Positions 14,610 to 16,832 of a stretch of 16,832 nucleotides of DNA are shown here, piece after piece. The stretch is from assembly GCA_003449595.1 (NCBI GenBank), contig DMHB01000336.1:1-16832 (forward strand), in the 5' to 3' direction. Both the position numbers and the translations under genes were made by a program. The notes below the pieces were generated by a model. The model was not told the origin of the DNA. It made no database searches and worked only from the letters and a program-made list of their open reading frames with translations. How positions within the stretch are numbered: the first letter of the stretch is position 1; every line of letters begins with the position of its first letter. This stretch comes from Microscillaceae bacterium. GTDB taxonomy: Bacteria > Bacteroidota > Bacteroidia > Cytophagales > Microscillaceae.

Positions 14610-16202
14610 TTACAATTTGAATTGAACCAATTCTTCGCCCGATTTGCCGTCGTGGGCGTGTACGGTACACACCAAACACGAGTCGAACGAGCGCGCCACC
14701 ATTCCTACTTCTACGGGGTCGTTCGGGTCTTCGATTTCGATGCCGGTAAGAGCCGCCTCGATGGGGCCGGGGTTCTTTTGGTCGTCGTTAGGGCCTACGT
14801 TCCAAGTAGTTGGTGCGATAACTTGGTAGTTTTTAATCACGCCGCCTTCCACTTCGATCCAATGCGCCAAAGCACCACGAGCAGCTTCGGTAGCGCCAAA
14901 GCCTTGTCCGTCGATTTCTTTTGGCTTGATGTAAAACTCGCCATCCAAGTCGATTTCGCTTAACCATTGGTTGATGAACTCGTACAAACGCGGCGCTTCG
15001 TGCATACGGGCTAACGTGCGGACAAACACACTTGGCCCCATTTTTTGCATAATATCGCCAAAGAGTGGGTCTTGGATTTGATGTGGCAAATTGGCCGGAT
15101 TGGCGTTCATTATCACCCGTGACAAAGGCCCGGCTTCGGCGGCAAAGCCCATATAACGAGGCGCTTTTGACCAGCTATACTTGCCTTCAAAATCAGAATT
15201 TATGAGGTTTTGCGATTCGACCGGCGTGGGCAGTGGCTCGCTCCAAGGGTGGGAAGCCGGTACATCTTCATACCAAGCGTGCTTCACGTGTTCCAGCACT
15301 TGCATGTGGTCGAACACGTGGTAATCTTTGCCATCAAAAAATCCGCTTGAACTAATCAGGGCTTGGTTGCGGCCTTCGATGGTGGGTTTGTTGTAGCGGT
15401 CTTTGTGTAGGTAGGTGCCGGTGGCCAAAAATTTGCCTACGCCTTGGCCAAACTTATCTAACCCAAACTCTAACGAAGCCCGAATAAACAACCCTAAGTC
15501 GCTGTTGCGCTGCGATTCGTTTTCTTCGACCCAAGCCATTAAATCATCCCAAGATTTGACTTGTAAATAGCGCTCTACTGAGCAACCCAACCAAGTGGTT
15601 TCGAGCCAATCGTGCCTGAACTGGTTCATAATGGCGTGGGCGCGGGTGATGTCTTTCAGCGTAGGAGCACACATCACACCACCGGGCACCATGTAGCTGG
15701 AGTGCGGCCATTGTCCGCCAAAAAGGGCATAAACTTCTACAGGACGACCACTGGCAACTACGCCCGACTGAAACGAAGTGCCTACATAAGCTGCGAAGCG
15801 CTTGGCTACTTCTTGGTAGAGGGGTTTGTTGGCAAATTTCTTATTGGCCATATCGGTTGCAAAAATGGCATAAAACCATCTTGGAATACTTTGGATGGTT
15901 TCGGTAGCTTGGCCAATGGCACGCAGCAGCAAGGCATTGGGCGTGAGTTGGGTTTTCCAGGCGGTATCCAACGCCGAAGAGGCGCAGTATAAATGCGAAC
16001 CGCCACAAATACCGCAAATACGCGGCGTAACGATGAGTCCTGACTGTGGATCTTTGCCGGCCATAATCCGCTCAAACCCTCTGAACATCGCTGCTTGGGT
16101 ATGGGCACGGGTAACCACGCCATTCTCCATATAGACTTTTACGTCCAAATCGCCTTCTACGCGTCCTACCGGAGATATATTAAGTTCTTTTACAGTTGCC
16201 AT
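14610..16202 (-). CDS. hupL: Uptake [NiFe]-hydrogenase large subunit, group 2a-like
   Basis: This is the catalytic subunit carrying the Ni-Fe(CN)2CO centre that splits H2. The 530-aa chain begins with ISPVGRVEGDLDVKV (Glu17 region). The L1 nickel motif is RICGICGGSH with Cys63, Cys66 and His70. The L2 motif is SFDSCLVCTVH with Cys509, Cys512 and His515, followed by a 15-residue tail (AHDGKSGEELVQFKL) that the endopeptidase should cut off after His515. DSC in place of the more common DPC, together with GGQWPHSSYMVPGGVMCAPT and the ATEAARGAL segment, matches what I recall of cyanobacterial HupL and other group 2a enzymes. No signal peptide is present. It starts 21 nt after the small-subunit stop. 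The group call is from recall, not an alignment. Confidence 0.96.
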   Translation of the reverse strand: MATVKELNISPVGRVEGDLDVKVYMENGVVTRAHTQAAMFRGFERIMAGKDPQSGLIVTPRICGICGGSHLYCASSALDTAWKTQLTPNALLLRAIGQATETIQSIPRWFYAIFATDMANKKFANKPLYQEVAKRFAAYVGTSFQSGVVASGRPVEVYALFGGQWPHSSYMVPGGVMCAPTLKDITRAHAIMNQFRHDWLETTWLGCSVERYLQVKSWDDLMAWVEENESQRNSDLGLFIRASLEFGLDKFGQGVGKFLATGTYLHKDRYNKPTIEGRNQALISSSGFFDGKDYHVFDHMQVLEHVKHAWYEDVPASHPWSEPLPTPVESQNLINSDFEGKYSWSKAPRYMGFAAEAGPLSRVIMNANPANLPHQIQDPLFGDIMQKMGPSVFVRTLARMHEAPRLYEFINQWLSEIDLDGEFYIKPKEIDGQGFGATEAARGALAHWIEVEGGVIKNYQVIAPTTWNVGPNDDQKNPGPIEAALTGIEIEDPNDPVEVGMVARSFDSCLVCTVHAHDGKSGEELVQFKL

Positions 16203-16223
16203 ATTTTTTCAGATGATGAGAGT

Positions 16224-16832
16224 TTATTTAGAAGTTTCTTGAATTTTTTTGTTGGTAGGAAGCATTTTTTCCCATCCGGCACGCAGGTAATATTTCAGCC
16301 TCCCTTCGCCTGTGGGTACATCTTGTGGGAATACCCCCATATACTTGAGCGACTTGAACACGCTGCCTTTAACCAAGTCGTGGTGTGGGAAGCCCGGCTC
16401 AGTACAACCCAAACAAGGGTGATTGACGCGGGTTTTGCTCGATTGGCGATTCCACAAAATACGATTGCAACTGGCGCGCGTCATAGGCCCACGGCAGCCT
16501 ACTTCATAAAATAAGCAACCGCCGCGCTTGCCAAAATGGCCGTCGATTTTTTGGGCAAAGTTGTTCACATTAGGGCAGCCGGTTTGTACAAAATCGGTGA
16601 AAAATGTTTTGGGGCGGTGGTATTCGTCGATGAGGACATCTTTGATTCGACCTACCGAAATAGCCACTAAAATTTGCGTTATCCAATCGGGGTGCGCAGG
16701 GCAGCCCGGAATGTTGATAACCGGCAGCCCGCCTTTCGAGCGGTAATTGGCACCTAAAAAACCCCCTATTTTTTGCTTGTGAAATTGCATCCCGGTTGAT
16801 TCGCTGGGGTTGGGAGGCACCGCCGGAATACC
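16224..16832 (-). CDS. hupS: Uptake [NiFe]-hydrogenase small subunit, 5' end outside window
   Basis: This is the iron-sulfur electron-transfer partner of the large subunit; 202 C-terminal residues are present. The frame is open to the window edge with GIPAVPPNPSES, the family's mid-protein segment. INIPGCPAHPDW carries a proximal-cluster cysteine. FVQTGC, then RGGCLFYEVGC, supplies the distal-cluster cysteines with C-x6-C spacing. SCNRILWN and HPCLGCTEPGFP supply the medial-cluster cysteines. The residue three before the distal cysteine, normally His, is Gln. After GRLKYYLRAGWEKM the chain ends with a short polar tail and no membrane helix, unlike group 1 enzymes anchored to cytochrome b. This fits a soluble group 2-type enzyme. 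Whether an export signal exists cannot be seen, because the N-terminus is missing. Confidence 0.94.
   Translation of the reverse strand, partial: GIPAVPPNPSESTGMQFHKQKIGGFLGANYRSKGGLPVINIPGCPAHPDWITQILVAISVGRIKDVLIDEYHRPKTFFTDFVQTGCPNVNNFAQKIDGHFGKRGGCLFYEVGCRGPMTRASCNRILWNRQSSKTRVNHPCLGCTEPGFPHHDLVKGSVFKSLKYMGVFPQDVPTGEGRLKYYLRAGWEKMLPTNKKIQETSK

Overview
The window looks like the chromosome of a Bacteroidota bacterium, probably Cytophagia-like. Starts lack Shine-Dalgarno motifs, spacers are short and AT-rich, and the protein sequences fit that phylum. This assignment is inferred from style, not from a marker gene.

Layout. Positions 58-1941 (+ strand) hold a family 2 glycosyltransferase and a glyceraldehyde-3-phosphate dehydrogenase, closed by a strong hairpin terminator at 1964-2000. 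Everything from 16832 down to 1985 lies on the - strand as one tightly packed gene train, with many 4-32 nt overlaps and gaps mostly under 40 nt. In transcription order it holds: a [NiFe]-hydrogenase small subunit (5' end outside the window); the large subunit; a hairpin-plus-T-run terminator or attenuator; a maturation endopeptidase; an unknown 125-aa protein; an unknown ORF with no usable start codon; a helical-repeat (TPR-like) protein; hypA, hypB, hypF, hypC, hypD and hypE; an exported SnoaL/DUF4440-like protein; a six-bladed NHL-type propeller; a UreH/NicO-like nickel transporter; an unknown 82-aa protein; a flavin amine oxidase with a Tat-like leader; and a 60-aa membrane protein.

How the genes work together. 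The large subunit closely resembles cyanobacterial HupL and group 2a uptake hydrogenases: SFDSCLVCTVH near the C-terminus and GRVEGD near the N-terminus. The small subunit has no C-terminal membrane helix and has Gln where the usual distal-cluster His would be. The train supplies nickel import, HypA/HypB nickel insertion, HypF/HypE cyanide synthesis, HypC/HypD Fe(CN)2CO assembly, and the endopeptidase that trims the large subunit. It is therefore close to a self-sufficient maturation island. No cytochrome b, ferredoxin or Rieske partner is visible, so the electron acceptor is unknown. It may lie beyond 16832, or one of the unknown proteins may be involved.

Most worth a second look: the start-less ORF at 13312-13662, which joins the preceding gene by a +1 slip at UUU UAA; the terminator just after the large-subunit gene; the missing His in the small subunit; the CxC zinc site in HypA; and the duplicated Cys-bearing two-blade unit in the propeller protein.
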